Positions 23,915 to 34,399 of a stretch of DNA of 64,000 nt are shown here, one piece after another. The stretch comes from Ceratothoa steindachneri. Lineage: Eukaryota > Arthropoda > Malacostraca > Isopoda > Cymothoidae. A program made the translations under genes and the position numbers. The notes under the pieces are model-generated. The model worked only from the letters and a program-made list of their open reading frames with translations, had not been told where the DNA came from and did not search any database. The stretch's first letter is position 1; each line of letters starts with the position of its first letter. Where the stretch lies: assembly GCA_963969495.1 (NCBI GenBank), contig OZ018331.1, positions 153,124,684-153,188,683 of the forward strand, written 5' to 3'.

Positions 23915-26149
23915 ATGCCCAATGATGAATATAAAAAAAAAACAACCCCCAACTTCCCCTGTAACATCAACGGATGCCGTCCTCGGGCAGCTCCACCGAA
24001 AAAAAGGAGGCCACCCCCTTGTGCTTGCGCAGGGGACACTCCATACTGTTTTAACCGGAGAGGAGGCTTACTCCTCTCCTACGCCTACAGGTGTAGGGTA
24101 CTCCACTTCTCTGGAGGTGCTTTCGGCCACGTCCCTATTTCCAGCGGCAGTCCCTCGTTTTCTTTCAAATGGACTGCCAAGAAAGGCAGCCCATTGCCGA
24201 CCGCCACTCGTGTAAGCGGCACGGTAGGGCAAACCCCCCTAGGGAAGAGAGGGAAGCCAGGCCCCTTCGGTCGCTTCCCTCAAAAGACCTGCTGGCAAGA
24301 ATTTTAAACCTTGCCAGGGTAAAGGCCTGTGCCTCCCCACACAAGACTGGCGACACTGCCAAGGGGACCTGCGATGTCCTGGGAGGGGATGGCCAACTGG
24401 AGGCCCCTCCTGTGATAGACATGGTCCTTGAGGAAACCCAGCCATTCCATAGGGGGGGGGGAATCCGGGCTCGTCACCAAACACCGAACCCAGAAACACC
24501 CCTATGCAAGGTCCTCCTCAAACGGTTAGGGTTTCTGAGGCAGTACAAGGAGGGGAGAGATCTCCGACCGGTGCCCATGCGACCACCAGGACCTTGTCCA
24601 TTTCGGAGAAATACCTGGCTGAGGCCGGTCCATCTGACCTAGGGGCTTCCGCCGGCGGAGGTGAGAAGCGGGTTCATTCCCCGCCCTCCTCTCCAAAAAA
24701 GACTCGGGGCTCCTCTCCATCCGCGGGGACGGATGGGTCTGCTGCCACTCTGGCAAGCGACCAAGCCAAGATCGGCACATCCGGCCCCTCTGCCCCCCTC
24801 CCTCGGTTGCGGAGCCCCTAACTAAGACCAAAACCACACAGGGTGGAGCCTCAATGACATCGGGGCCCCTGATTCAGTCATTACCTGGCGTTTTCGAGCC
24901 CGCTGGCTTCAAACGCTTCCTCGTCATTCGCTCCACTGATGGCACCATGTTGGCCAAGGGCAACGAGATCCATCAGAGTAAGTGTAATTGGTAGAGAGCC
25001 AAAGGTGACCCGTTTCTCGGACGGAAGCCTTCTGGAGAATCCCGCCGAGGCGGCCAAGATAAGTGCTCTTCGGACACTTCATGGCACCCCGGTGAGTGTG
25101 ACGCCGCACTCTACAATGAACTTTGTGAAAGGAGTAGTCTATGCGAGGGAACTCGTTGACTACTCCATAGAGGACATCACCTTAGAGCTGGCTGACCATG
25201 GGGCGGTCAAGGTCGAACGTGTGATGGGAAAAAAGGGAGGGGCCTCAAGACCCACCCCTACACTCTTCGTCACGTTCGACTGTGACAAGCTCCCTGAGTC
25301 GGTGCGTGCCGGTTGGTACCGCTACCGCGTGAAGGCATTCGTGCCATTGTGTAAATTCCTTCAAGGCCGCACACGATAATTCCAAATCGTGTGTGGCCAA
25401 GTGTGTCAATTGCGGAAAGCGCTCACCCCGCTTCTTCGAAGCAATGTGATGCATATCTCCTCGAGAAAGAAATCCTGGCCATTCAGGCCCTGGATCGACT
25501 CTCATTCCGCGAGGCTAAGGACTTGGTCCTGGCGCGCCCGGCTCTGCCTGGGACGTCATATGCCTCAATAGTTAGAAAGACACCCTCTGCTCCTAACCCA
25601 TCCAGGCCAACGAGCACGGTTGTTTCCGCGTCCATTCGGAGCCCTTATGTGAGTTCTACTCAACCCAGGCGCTCCCCTGGTAAAGCTGGTGGCAAAAAGG
25701 GTTTACACGTAGCCACGGCTAAAACCGTTTTCCGTAAGGCGAAACGGCCACGCACCTCCACCGAGTCGTTAGACTAACACGAGGCAACACCCCTGAAGAT
25801 GGTCGCTAGGCCATCTACCGGGGTTCTAAAAGTTGTCCCCCGAAAGGAGGACAGCAACAAAGAAGCTTCGGCTCCTTCGCCCAAGACCCGAGGTGGAGAG
25901 AGTGGCTCGAAGACGGTGGTTCCTCGAAAAAAAAGCTTCTCACCTGCGAAGCCGCAACTCCCGCCTAAGGTTTCGAGGCGGAGGGAGGAAAAGACTTGCA
26001 TGGCGAGCCCAACCTTCCCCAATAGGTCCTCGGATGCGACAGCGCTTTGTGCGGCCAACAGTGCCCGGGGTTCTTCACCCGGTAAGCGTATGGCCATTCC
26101 CGTGAGGGTCTTCAGTTCGAGGAGGGCCACCGCGTCTCCTCCGAGCTAG
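23915..26149 (+). pseudogene. LINE ORF1, zinc knuckle 1 deleted
   Basis: The ATG at 23915 is in the usual gtcaccATG context. Several frameshifts break the N-terminal part, but this copy keeps the bridge GQLEAPPVIDMVLEE (about 24390-24430) that is missing from the copy at 3706, so it serves as the reference there. The central domain is present. Near 25348 a deletion of about 100 bases removes the first CCHC knuckle and joins AFVPL to the second. The Pro/Ser/Lys-rich tail ends with SPPS at 26149. Confidence 0.78.
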
Positions 26150-28965
26150 GCCTGGAGGGCATATTCCTTCAATGGAATTGCCGTGGACCCCGGGCTAACT
26201 GGGAGGCGCTGCGGAGGCTCGTTTCGTCCTGTTCCCCGTTAGCTATCTTTTTGCAGGAGACCATGCTAAGCGCGTGACCCTTGCCCGCCTTCTCTAGGTA
26301 TAAGGGTCTTGCGACCCCACGACCACGGGATAAACAGGCTGAGAGATGCGCGGTTTACACCCGGCATGATGTCTCCGTTCTTACTTTCTCCTTAGATACC
26401 TCCTTTCAGGCAGTGGCTGTGCAGCTGCACCTGGATAGGAGGTATACTATCATTTCTGCGTACATTCCACTGTCAGCTGACTTCGACGCGGTTGACTTCC
26501 GCCACGTCGTGGCACGGTTGCTGAGGCCCTATCTCTTGCTTGGAGATCTGAACGGCAGGCATCCTCTCTAGGGAGATTACTCCATAAATCGTAGGGGACA
26601 AGTCCTTGCCGATCTGATCGAAGAGCTTGAGATGGGTGTACTAAACATGGATGAGTATACGCATCACTGTCCGAGAACATCTTCATTTTCTTGCCTTGAC
26701 CTATCTTCGTGCTCTTCGGATGCACAGCCTGATTTTGATTTGTGGGTGGTCGATGACCTCCATGGTAGGGATTGCTTTCCCATTCAAATATTATTTTCAA
26801 AGCAACTGCCGCCTGAGAGACCACCTCGGTGGTGCTTGGCGATGGCGCGGTGGCCTGCTTTTCAGGAAATGACTGAATTCTATATCTCAGTAGAGGAGTT
26901 TAGATCGGTAGATGAGGCCGTTGAGTTCTCCTCCGGCAACCTCATCGCCGTAGGCATGAATACTATTCCTAGGACGTCTGGCCCTCAAACAGAAGCGTTA
27001 TGCCTGCATGCGCTATAAGCGCTGCCCGAACGATTTCACTGTCGCTGAATTTCGCTGAATTCTGGTATATTTCCAAGCACGCCCGCGGCCGGCTCTTCTT
27101 GGCGGGCATACGTGTCCTTACTTAACGGGAAGACCCCTTTAGCTGAGGTGTGGAAGCGAGTCAAAAGGATTCAGGGCAAGCTCTCGCAGGACCCCCCCCC
27201 CCCCTCCCGTTCTCCAGAAGAATAAATCCGCAATCGCGGACCCCGCGTCGTGATGCCGCGGAAGGCCGCCGGCTGGACTTTACCTCCAGAGGCGGAGAAC
27301 CCTTCAACGACAAGTTTACTGTGAGTGAGTTGCGCTCCACTCTCGCTTCGTGCGCGGACACCGCCCATTGTCCGGACGATGTCCCGTACGCCATGCTTCG
27401 ACACCTGGGTCAGCGAGGCATGGCCTTTTGGTTTAACAGGATCTTGGTGGAGAGTCTTGTCCCAGATTCCTGGTGAATCTCTATTGTGCTCGCCTTTCGC
27501 AAAGTGTGGAGAGGTCACTTTTCTCTTACTGGTTTCCGCCAAATCTCTCTAAACTCTTGCGTGTGTAAGTTGATGTAGAAATTGGTAAATGTTAGATTAG
27601 CCTTTTTCCTGGACAGTGGAGGCCATCTGTCTTCCGCACAGTGCGGCTTCCGCAAGTTCCACTCCACGTCGGATGCACTGCTCCGACTGGAAAATGCCGT
27701 CTGCGAGGCTTTCCTTCGTAGACAGCACTACGCCACGGTCTTTTTCGATCTGAAGAAGGCCTATGATACAGCATTGTGATACGGTATCATGGAGACTCTC
27801 CACACGATGGGGACGAGGGGACGCCTCCCAATGTTTATATCTGAATTTTTGCTAGATCGTGGATTCCGCGGACGGGTGGGAGGGGGGGCCTTCTCCGGCC
27901 CAAAGGAGCAGGGAAGTGTCCTCAGTGTCAAACTCTTTGCCCTGAGCATCAATGGCATCACCTCGGTGCTGCGGAAGATGTTCTCGCTACGCTTTACGTG
28001 GACGACCTTTGGATCTCTTTTGGCGCGGCCCAGTTCCGACTCTGGAGGGTGGACTCAAACAGGCATTGAACCGCGTCTCTCGCTATGTCGAAGCGCACAG
28101 GTTTCAGTTTTCTTTGACCAAGACTAAGGTGGTGCACTTCTGCCGCCATCCACGGCGAAACCCTGACCCAGATTTGTTTCTTAATGGGGTGCGCCTGGAT
28201 GTGGTGGAGTCACACCGTTTCCTTGGTCTTGTATTCGACCCACGCCTCACCTGGGAGGCTCGTATTCGCAGCCTTAGGGTCTCTTGTACCCGCGCCATGG
28301 ACATTCTCCGTTCCGTGAGGTTCAGCGCTTGGGGCGCTGATAGGGCTACTGCCCTACTTTTTTATCGATCCTTTGTTCGTTCGAAGCTCGACTACGGATG
28401 CGAGTTTTATGCATCCGCATCAGAGCGTTTATTGCGAAAGGTGGATTCGATCCACCACACCGGCCTTCGCCTTGCGACCGGTGCCTTCCGCACTTCTTCC
28501 ATTGAGAGCCTGTTGGTCGATGCTGGGGAGATGCCACTCGCTCTGCACCGCGTGCAGTGCATCACTCGCCTGTACGCGCGAAGCCGGTGCCTCCCTCAGT
28601 CGCCAACAGCTCTCACCGCATCCGCAGCTGATCTCGATGGTGCCTATGCCACCGAGAGACGCTAGACATACCCTTAGCCCTTTGGGTTTAGGGTCAGGAA
28701 ACTCTTTCAAGAACTAGATATAGCTCTCGGGCCGGTGGCGCCCCTGGTTCTGCCCAGGACGCCACCCTGGAGTGTACCACATTTAACTATTTTTCGCCAC
28801 GCCTGTGCTCTCAAAGCTTGTTTGGCGCTGGGAGTATTGCGTTCGACCTTTTTGGAGCACACCTCGTGTCATGCATGGAACCGTGCCACTGTATACGGAT
28901 AGCTCCAAGTCGGAAGAGGGGGTTGGCTTCCACGCCGTATCCTCTCTGTTTGAAGTCAGCGGGGG
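26150..28965 (+). pseudogene. LINE ORF2, 3'-truncated
   Basis: The endonuclease start FLQWNCRG, the GDLNGRHPL block and the linker are recognisable but interrupted by stops (for example at 26571). The linker carries deletions near 26980 and 27235. RT has FFDLKKAYD near 27740. VPQG is lost by a small deletion near 27910. The YVDD region at about 27995 sits in a shifted frame, after which one long frame (27952-28665) covers the RT thumb. RNase H begins near 28890 with a stop inside the YTD motif and ends at 28965. Confidence 0.8.
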
Positions 28966-29054
28966 TCCCTATAATCTTTAAAACAAATATATCCTGCCTC
29001 AACATAGTCACGTATTCCACATGTAGAACAGCCGTATCACTAACACGGGTGCGT

Positions 29055-29640
29055 TCCAAATGAGGAGGGGCCTTTACCCATAAAACTAGAAACTAGAAAA
29101 GGGGAAACCAAGAAGTGGAAGTTGGTGGAGCTCCTAAAAAGATGTTAAGTGCAGATGACCTCTGACCGTTTAGAGGATTTTTGGTGGAGACCTCGACAGT
29201 TGAGAAGAGGTCTAAAAGTAAATGCAAAAAAAAGAGTAACGTAACTGTAATTGAGGGTGAGGTTTGATATTCGATTCCGTGGTGTCACCCTTGAACAAGT
29301 GGTTCCCACCAGGATATAGATACGGATGAAGCCAATTGTAACCACAATGTTTTAGATGGTAAGTCAGTATCTGGGGCGATTAGAGCATTAGTGAATGATA
29401 ACGGTTTGATTGTGGAATGTACTAAGAAGCTGCATGAGAGTATGCTCGTGCCAACCATAGGGTAAGGAAGTGAGATTATGGTATGGAAGAAGGAAAGATT
29501 TCGAGGGAGAGGAGTGCAAATGGACAATTCGAGATGCTTGGTGTGCAAAAGGTGGATAGAAAAATATGTTTATGGTGTGAATATGATTGACAAAGTATCC
29601 TGAGGTGGTATGGGCGTATAAGAAGAATGGATATAAATAG
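29055..29640 (+). pseudogene. RTE-like LINE fragment (post-RT region)
   Basis: Reading across frames gives AIRALVNDNGLIVEC, KLHESMLVPT and GSEIMVWKK, then VQMDNSRCL. This is the well-known block after the RT domain of RTE-like elements widespread in invertebrates, the same class as the longer copy at 58.7-60.8 kb, which ends before this block. Stops and frame changes mark it as dead. No ends are recognised. Confidence 0.7.
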
Positions 29641-29744
29641 ACAGGTAGAGAATATACGAGACTAAATGTCAAGGTCACTGAAAAGTAAATTGTGGATATT
29701 CTAAAGGTCCTCAGTTCGCTCCCGGGTATGGGCACCATTTATAG

Positions 29745-30539
29745 AGTTTAGGGTGCTATTGCGCCAATACACTAGATACGAGTAGTTCAGGTCACAATAA
29801 ACCCCAAAACTTATATTTCGTTATTCAAGGGACTGAAGGTAAATAGTACGCGAAGTCTAAATTTCTTCAGACGAATTTCATTAGGCCTAAATCTCGGCGT
29901 CGTTGAGGAAGAAGTATTAAATACAAAGAGTTAAGAAAAATATATATTATTGAATAAACAGTTATGATCGAAAAGTACAATTATACAGTGACAGTTATGA
30001 TTGGATTGAATTACGCCTGTGAATTACATTTGCAGGAGTTAACGCGAATGGATTTACAATTGATAAATATGAAATATTAAATAGTTTATAAATTGGGAAA
30101 TTGATTGACAATTAGTAATTGATTTAGTTGATAAATAGTAATTGGTTGATTGCAATTAAATTGGCAATTCAAATGGTAATTATTATTTGGTAATTGTTAA
30201 ATAGATTATAGTTTAAGTTGTTTTATGAGATGGTAAATAGATTACATTGGATAAATAGATTGTTAAATAGATTATTAAATAGACTGCTAAATAGTAATTT
30301 GTAAATGCAGTAGTTTGGTAAATAGATTGATAATTTATAAAAGTAATTAGTAATTTGCTTGGGAAATATTTATTGGTTAAATAGATTATTGGTGCGATAA
30401 ATAGACTATAACGGAGTTGGGAGGGTCTGATTCCAATGAGCCGAGCAAAAGCAATGAACTCATGGGTTGGATTTTAAGATGCTCGGGAGAGCAGGGGTAG
30501 CAAGCTCACGAATTAAGTCAGGGTTACCAACTCTTCTTG

Positions 30540-30637
<98 letters not shown>

Positions 30638-30690
30638 AAATAAATACTTACACTTGTAGGGGTATAGACCGTTACAATATTGTGTATGGT
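29745..30690 (-). repeat. Repeat A, minus-oriented copy with internal (TA)n; possible solo LTR
   Basis: Read on the minus strand it starts TGTAACGGTCTATACCCC, passes through a long (TA)n tract, then tttcaagaagagttggta, then a stretch rich in aaattac/ctatttac motifs, and ends in ccttgaataacgaaatata. The same order, on the plus strand, occurs at 40878-41650. Next to its end lies TGGTGCCCATACCCGGGAG (about 29708-29738 on the minus strand), which looks like a primer-binding site beginning TGG. That suggests an LTR, but no coding region of its own follows. Confidence 0.6.
30542..30632. repeat. (TA)n microsatellite
   Basis: About 90 bp of uninterrupted TA dinucleotides within repeat A. Long open frames across it (runs of Tyr-Ile) are artefacts. 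Confidence 0.98.
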
Positions 30691-30701
30691 AGAGAGGGGA
30701 G

Positions 30702-30706
30702 GTAAG
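30702..30706. repeat. Copia target-site duplication, left
   Basis: gtaag (plus strand) abuts the outer end of the LTR at 30707 and recurs at 42269-42273 abutting the other LTR. Five base pairs is the normal Ty1/copia duplication length. Confidence 0.8.
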
Positions 30707-30870
30707 TGTTAAAAACGTCTGCAAACGCTTACCTCTGAAAAACGAGTGCAGCGGAGCGTGCATCTGGCCGCCATTATACCACCGGCTCGGACGTCACGCC
30801 ACGCCATAAGCAAATAAACAGCGTGAAGCGTACAATTGTTACTTTATTATTACTCCGACAGATTTTAACA
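30707..30870 (-). repeat. Copia 3' LTR
   Basis: On the minus strand it begins TGTTAAAATCTG right after a purine tract and ends AACA. It shares TCGGAGTAATAATR, ACAATTGT, GCGTGGCGTGACGTC and CAGAGGTAAGCG with the LTR at 42141-42268, in the same order. It is about 164 bp long; the other copy is 128 bp. The differences show considerable age. Confidence 0.82.
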
Positions 30871-30893
30871 CCACTCTTCTTCTCTTCTTTTGA
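30871..30893 (-). other. Copia polypurine tract
   Basis: On the minus strand AAAAGAAGAGAAGAAGAG plus TGG directly precedes the 3' LTR start. This is the plus-strand primer position expected for an LTR retrotransposon. Confidence 0.8.
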
Positions 30894-30939
30894 CTGCTTG
30901 ATCTGTTTGCAGTGAAAGCGGCTTAATAAACAACCATTA

Positions 30940-31683
30940 GTCTCTACTGATAGCGGCTCGTAGCCACTGGGTGGATGCGCCACGCTTGGTGAGACTGCCT
31001 GCTAGATGTTGTGATGTGTCAACCCAAGTCACCAATGTTATATCCTTTCTAGCAACCATACCGCGTAGAACAGCCACATCAATTCTCAGTATTTGATAAT
31101 CAACATTCTTAGAAGAGTACAGAGCATCAACCAAACTCTTGTTTCCACAAAACAATGAATGTTAACAACAGCGCAGCGAGATATTTCAAAAATATACTGG
31201 CAGTATACACTGCAGCTTCAGTGCACTCAAGAAGAGCAAGGGTCTCAGCAGACAATGTTGAGTTGACAACACGCCGAATTTTATTAGTCTGCTAGTAGAT
31301 TGGATAATTAGCACCTCTACCCTCCTCTCGCAATACAATAAACGCTCCTTAAAAACCATCATCAGCCAAATTAGCAAAGGCTGCATCCGAATAACACTTT
31401 AGAGAACAGGCTTCGAGTGGCTTAAGTTTAGGAAAGTCGTCTCATGCTGTCTCTTGTCACTTTAACTATTAACTTATTCAATCTTAGCAAATCGCTAACA
31501 GTTGTCTTGTTACAAGAAACACTCAAGTGACAAGTTTCAAAACAAATGTCTGCTCCCGTATGTGTTGCGATCCAGTTCAGTTGTCCAATCGAAGCTCTGT
31601 ACGAAGTCTTTTCCACCATTGTTAAGTCGCTTATTTTAAGAAGAACACGCTGATGACTAGTGCGGCAAGGTGTCAAATTTGAA
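30940..31683 (-). pseudogene. Copia Pol C-terminal part (RT end and RNase H)
   Basis: Starting beside the LINE insertion, the frame reads the after-RT block YRASIGQLNWIATHTGAD, typical of Copia Pol. It continues with RNase H pieces SDAAFANLADDG, RRVVNSTLSAETLALLE and SKNVDYQILRID, and ends in LAGSLTKRGAS near 30960. These are the usual Copia RNase H landmarks in the usual order. Several stops and shifts interrupt it. The 5' continuation lies across the insertion at 37923. Confidence 0.85.
31671..31683. repeat. Target-site duplication of the LINE inside Copia, left
   Basis: tgtcaaatttgaa here and tgtcaaacttgaa at 37910-37922 (12 of 13 identical) flank the LINE exactly at its 5' start and after its A-rich tail. 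Confidence 0.85.
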
Positions 31684-32108
31684 CCCCAGTTTGGCCTCTT
31701 CTCCTTTCTGTCAGCCTGTGTTTTTACTCTACTTCCTCATGTTTCCTACCTCTCCCACAACTTTCTCTGGCTGGTCTCGAATTTCACAGGGTAGATGCCA
31801 ACCAGCTTCCTTTCACCCAACTATCCCGGATCGGGGCTGAGGGGTGGAGGGACAACGTTCCCTCAACCCCTGAGCTCCGCCTGGGGGTGGTAGGTTTTTA
31901 ACAACCTGCTTCATCCCCACCCACTCCTTCCTCACATCCCCTTTCATTCTCCCTTCTATCTCTATATTTTTTTATACCGTACCCAAGGTGGAGCCACCAT
32001 GCTGATAGCCTCAAATGGCGGCCCCGTGTTGACCTCTCGCAGAGCGGGTTACTGCGTGTGGGGGGGGGGGGATGAGCGTTTGTGTCCCGTGCTATAAAAG
32101 GGGTCACC

Positions 32109-34380
32109 ATGCCTAATGATGATTTGGAAAAAAATTAGAATACTTCCTCTCTACTTTCCCCTCGACCATCGTCAGAGACACCCTGGGGCAGCTCCACGGA
32201 AAACATGGAGGTCCCCAACACTGTGCTTGCAGAGGGGACCCTCCAAAATTCTTGTACCGGAGAGAAGGTTTGCCTTCTCCTTTGCATACAGGTGCACGAG
32301 AGTCCCCCTCACCCCCTTTTCTGCAGTCACCCTTGGGCGACTGACTTTCTCTAGCGGCAGTCCTCCCTTAGCTTTCCGATGGAAGGCAAGGCCCGTCGGC
32401 ACGTGCCTTCTAAAGACCTGAGGACGAGCATAATGAGCTTAGATAGGGTTACCGTACGTGCACCCCTGTCTTCTCCAAAGGATGCCGGTTCGTTGGCCAA
32501 AAACAAGACGACCAAAAGTACTCCGAATGAGACCTGTGATGTCTCGTGGGGGGGGGCACACACAGAGCCCCCCTCCCCCTGAGATGGACATTGTCCCTGG
32601 GGTGACCCAAGACCAGACGATAGCATCTTCCATGGGGTCGAACCCGGATCGGTGCCAAGCACAGAACCCGAGTCCTCCCCTATGCAAGCTCATCCTAAGA
32701 CGGATCGGTCACGAGGCCTCACAAGGAGAGGAGGGATCTCTTACACCGGTTGGTGCCCCTGTGAAGGGCACGACCTTTTCCATTTTATAGAAGGATCTTA
32801 CTGAGGCCAGCCCATCTGGCCTAGGGGCTCCTACAGGCGGGAGAAAGAAGCGGGTTCATTTCCCGCCCTCCTCTCCTAAAAAGGAAAAAGACTAAGGGAA
32901 CCTCTCCTAAAAAGAAAAGGAGTAAGGGCTCCTCTCCCTCCGCGGGGACAGCCGGGTAAGCTTCCGTTTCGGTAAGCGACGAAGCCAAGGTTGGCACGTC
33001 CGGCCCCTTTCCTCCCCTGGGTGGGGAGTTCCATACGAAGACCAGAACTTCTCAGACCGGAGCCTCAATTACGTCGGGGCCCATCATTCAAAGGCTAACT
33101 GTTGTTTTCGAGCTCGCTGGCTTCAAATGCTTACTTGTATTTCGCTCCACTGATGGCAGCATGATAGCTAAGGGAAAAATGGTCCATAAGAGTAAAGCGC
33201 TATCTAGTGTGATTAGTAGAGAGCCGAAGGTGACCCGTTTCTCAGACGGGAGCCTTTTGGCGAATGTATCGAAACCCTCCGAGGCGACCATGATTAGTGC
33301 CCTTCGGACACTTGATGGCACGCCTGTGAGTGTGACGCCGCACTCTACCATGAACTTCCTGAAAGATGTAGTTTATTCAATGGGACTCGTGGGATACTCC
33401 ATAAAAGTCATCACCTTAGAACTGAACCACCATAAGGCATGCAAGATCGAGCAGGGAGGGTCCTCGAGAACCACCCCTACACTCTTTGTCACGTTTGACC
33501 ATGACAAGGTCCCTGATTTGGTGCGTGCCGGTAGCTATCGCGCTGTGTGAAGGCATTCGTGCCACTACTGCGGAGATCATACTACTGTAACCGCTTCGAC
33601 CATAATAATCGCTCTTTTAGAGGCGCAAAGTCGGGGATATTCAAAGTCTATTTAAGTTGCACCCCGTTTCTTCGAAGCAATGGGGTGCGTATCCCCTTGA
33701 GAAAGAAATCCTGTCCGTTCAGGCTCAGGAATGTCTGATTTCGCGAGGCTAAGGAATTGGTCCTGGCGTGCCCGGCACTGTCTGGGGCGTCCTATGCATC
33801 AATGTTATGAAAGACACCCTCTGCTCATTGCTCCTCCAGGCCCTACAAACACGGTCGTTTCTGTGCCCATTCGTAACACTTTTATGGGTTCTTACCACTC
33901 GGGGCGCTCCCATGGCAAAGCTAGCGAGCAAATGGTTTACACCCAGCCCCGGCTAAGACTAGGGCTCCCCAGCCTTTCCCCAGCGTGACCGCTTCCAGTA
34001 AGGCAAAATGGCCGCGCGCCTCCACCGAGTTGTTGGACTCATATGAGGCAACACCCCTGAAGTTGGTCGCGAGGACATCTTCCGAGGTTCCTAAAGCTGC
34101 CTCCCTAAAGGAGGAAGAGACTAAAGGAGCTTCGGATCCTTCGCCCACACCCAATAATAGGCTGGGTGGCTCGGAGACAGTAGATCCTACAAAAGAGGGG
34201 ACCCCCCCCCCCCTCCGAAGCCGACCCGCTCGCCTAAAGTTTCGAGGCAGAGGGATGAAAAGACTCGCATGACGAGCCTAACCTTCCCTGATAAGTCGTC
34301 GAAGGCGACAGCACCTTCTGCGCATTGCCCGGCCAACAGCGCCCGAGTTCTGCCTACGGAAAGCGTACAGCTATCTCCGA
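32109..34380 (+). pseudogene. LINE ORF1 (copy in Copia), decayed
   Basis: The ATG at 32109 (gtcaccATGCCTAATG) starts a heavily frameshifted ORF1. The central domain, with motifs such as EPKVTRFSDGSLLAN, survives at 33161-33540. The first knuckle is partly visible as YYCNRFDHNNRSF with a lost cysteine, the middle knuckle is deleted, and fragments of the tail run to about 34380. Confidence 0.75.
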
Positions 34381-34399
34381 GAGGATCGTCTCTTCGAAG

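Larger units (their letters stand above)
23397..28965 (+). mobile_element. LINE copy truncated in RNase H (second unit of a head-to-tail pair)
   Basis: It has a complete 5' end, the 5' UTR with its stem-loop at 23845-23877, ORF1 and most of ORF2. It stops at about 28965 within RNase H, just after the FEVSG block, with no 3' UTR or tail. The next bases are unrelated. Loss of the 3' end is not expected from target-primed insertion, which truncates 5' ends, so a later deletion or rearrangement is inferred. Confidence 0.82.
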
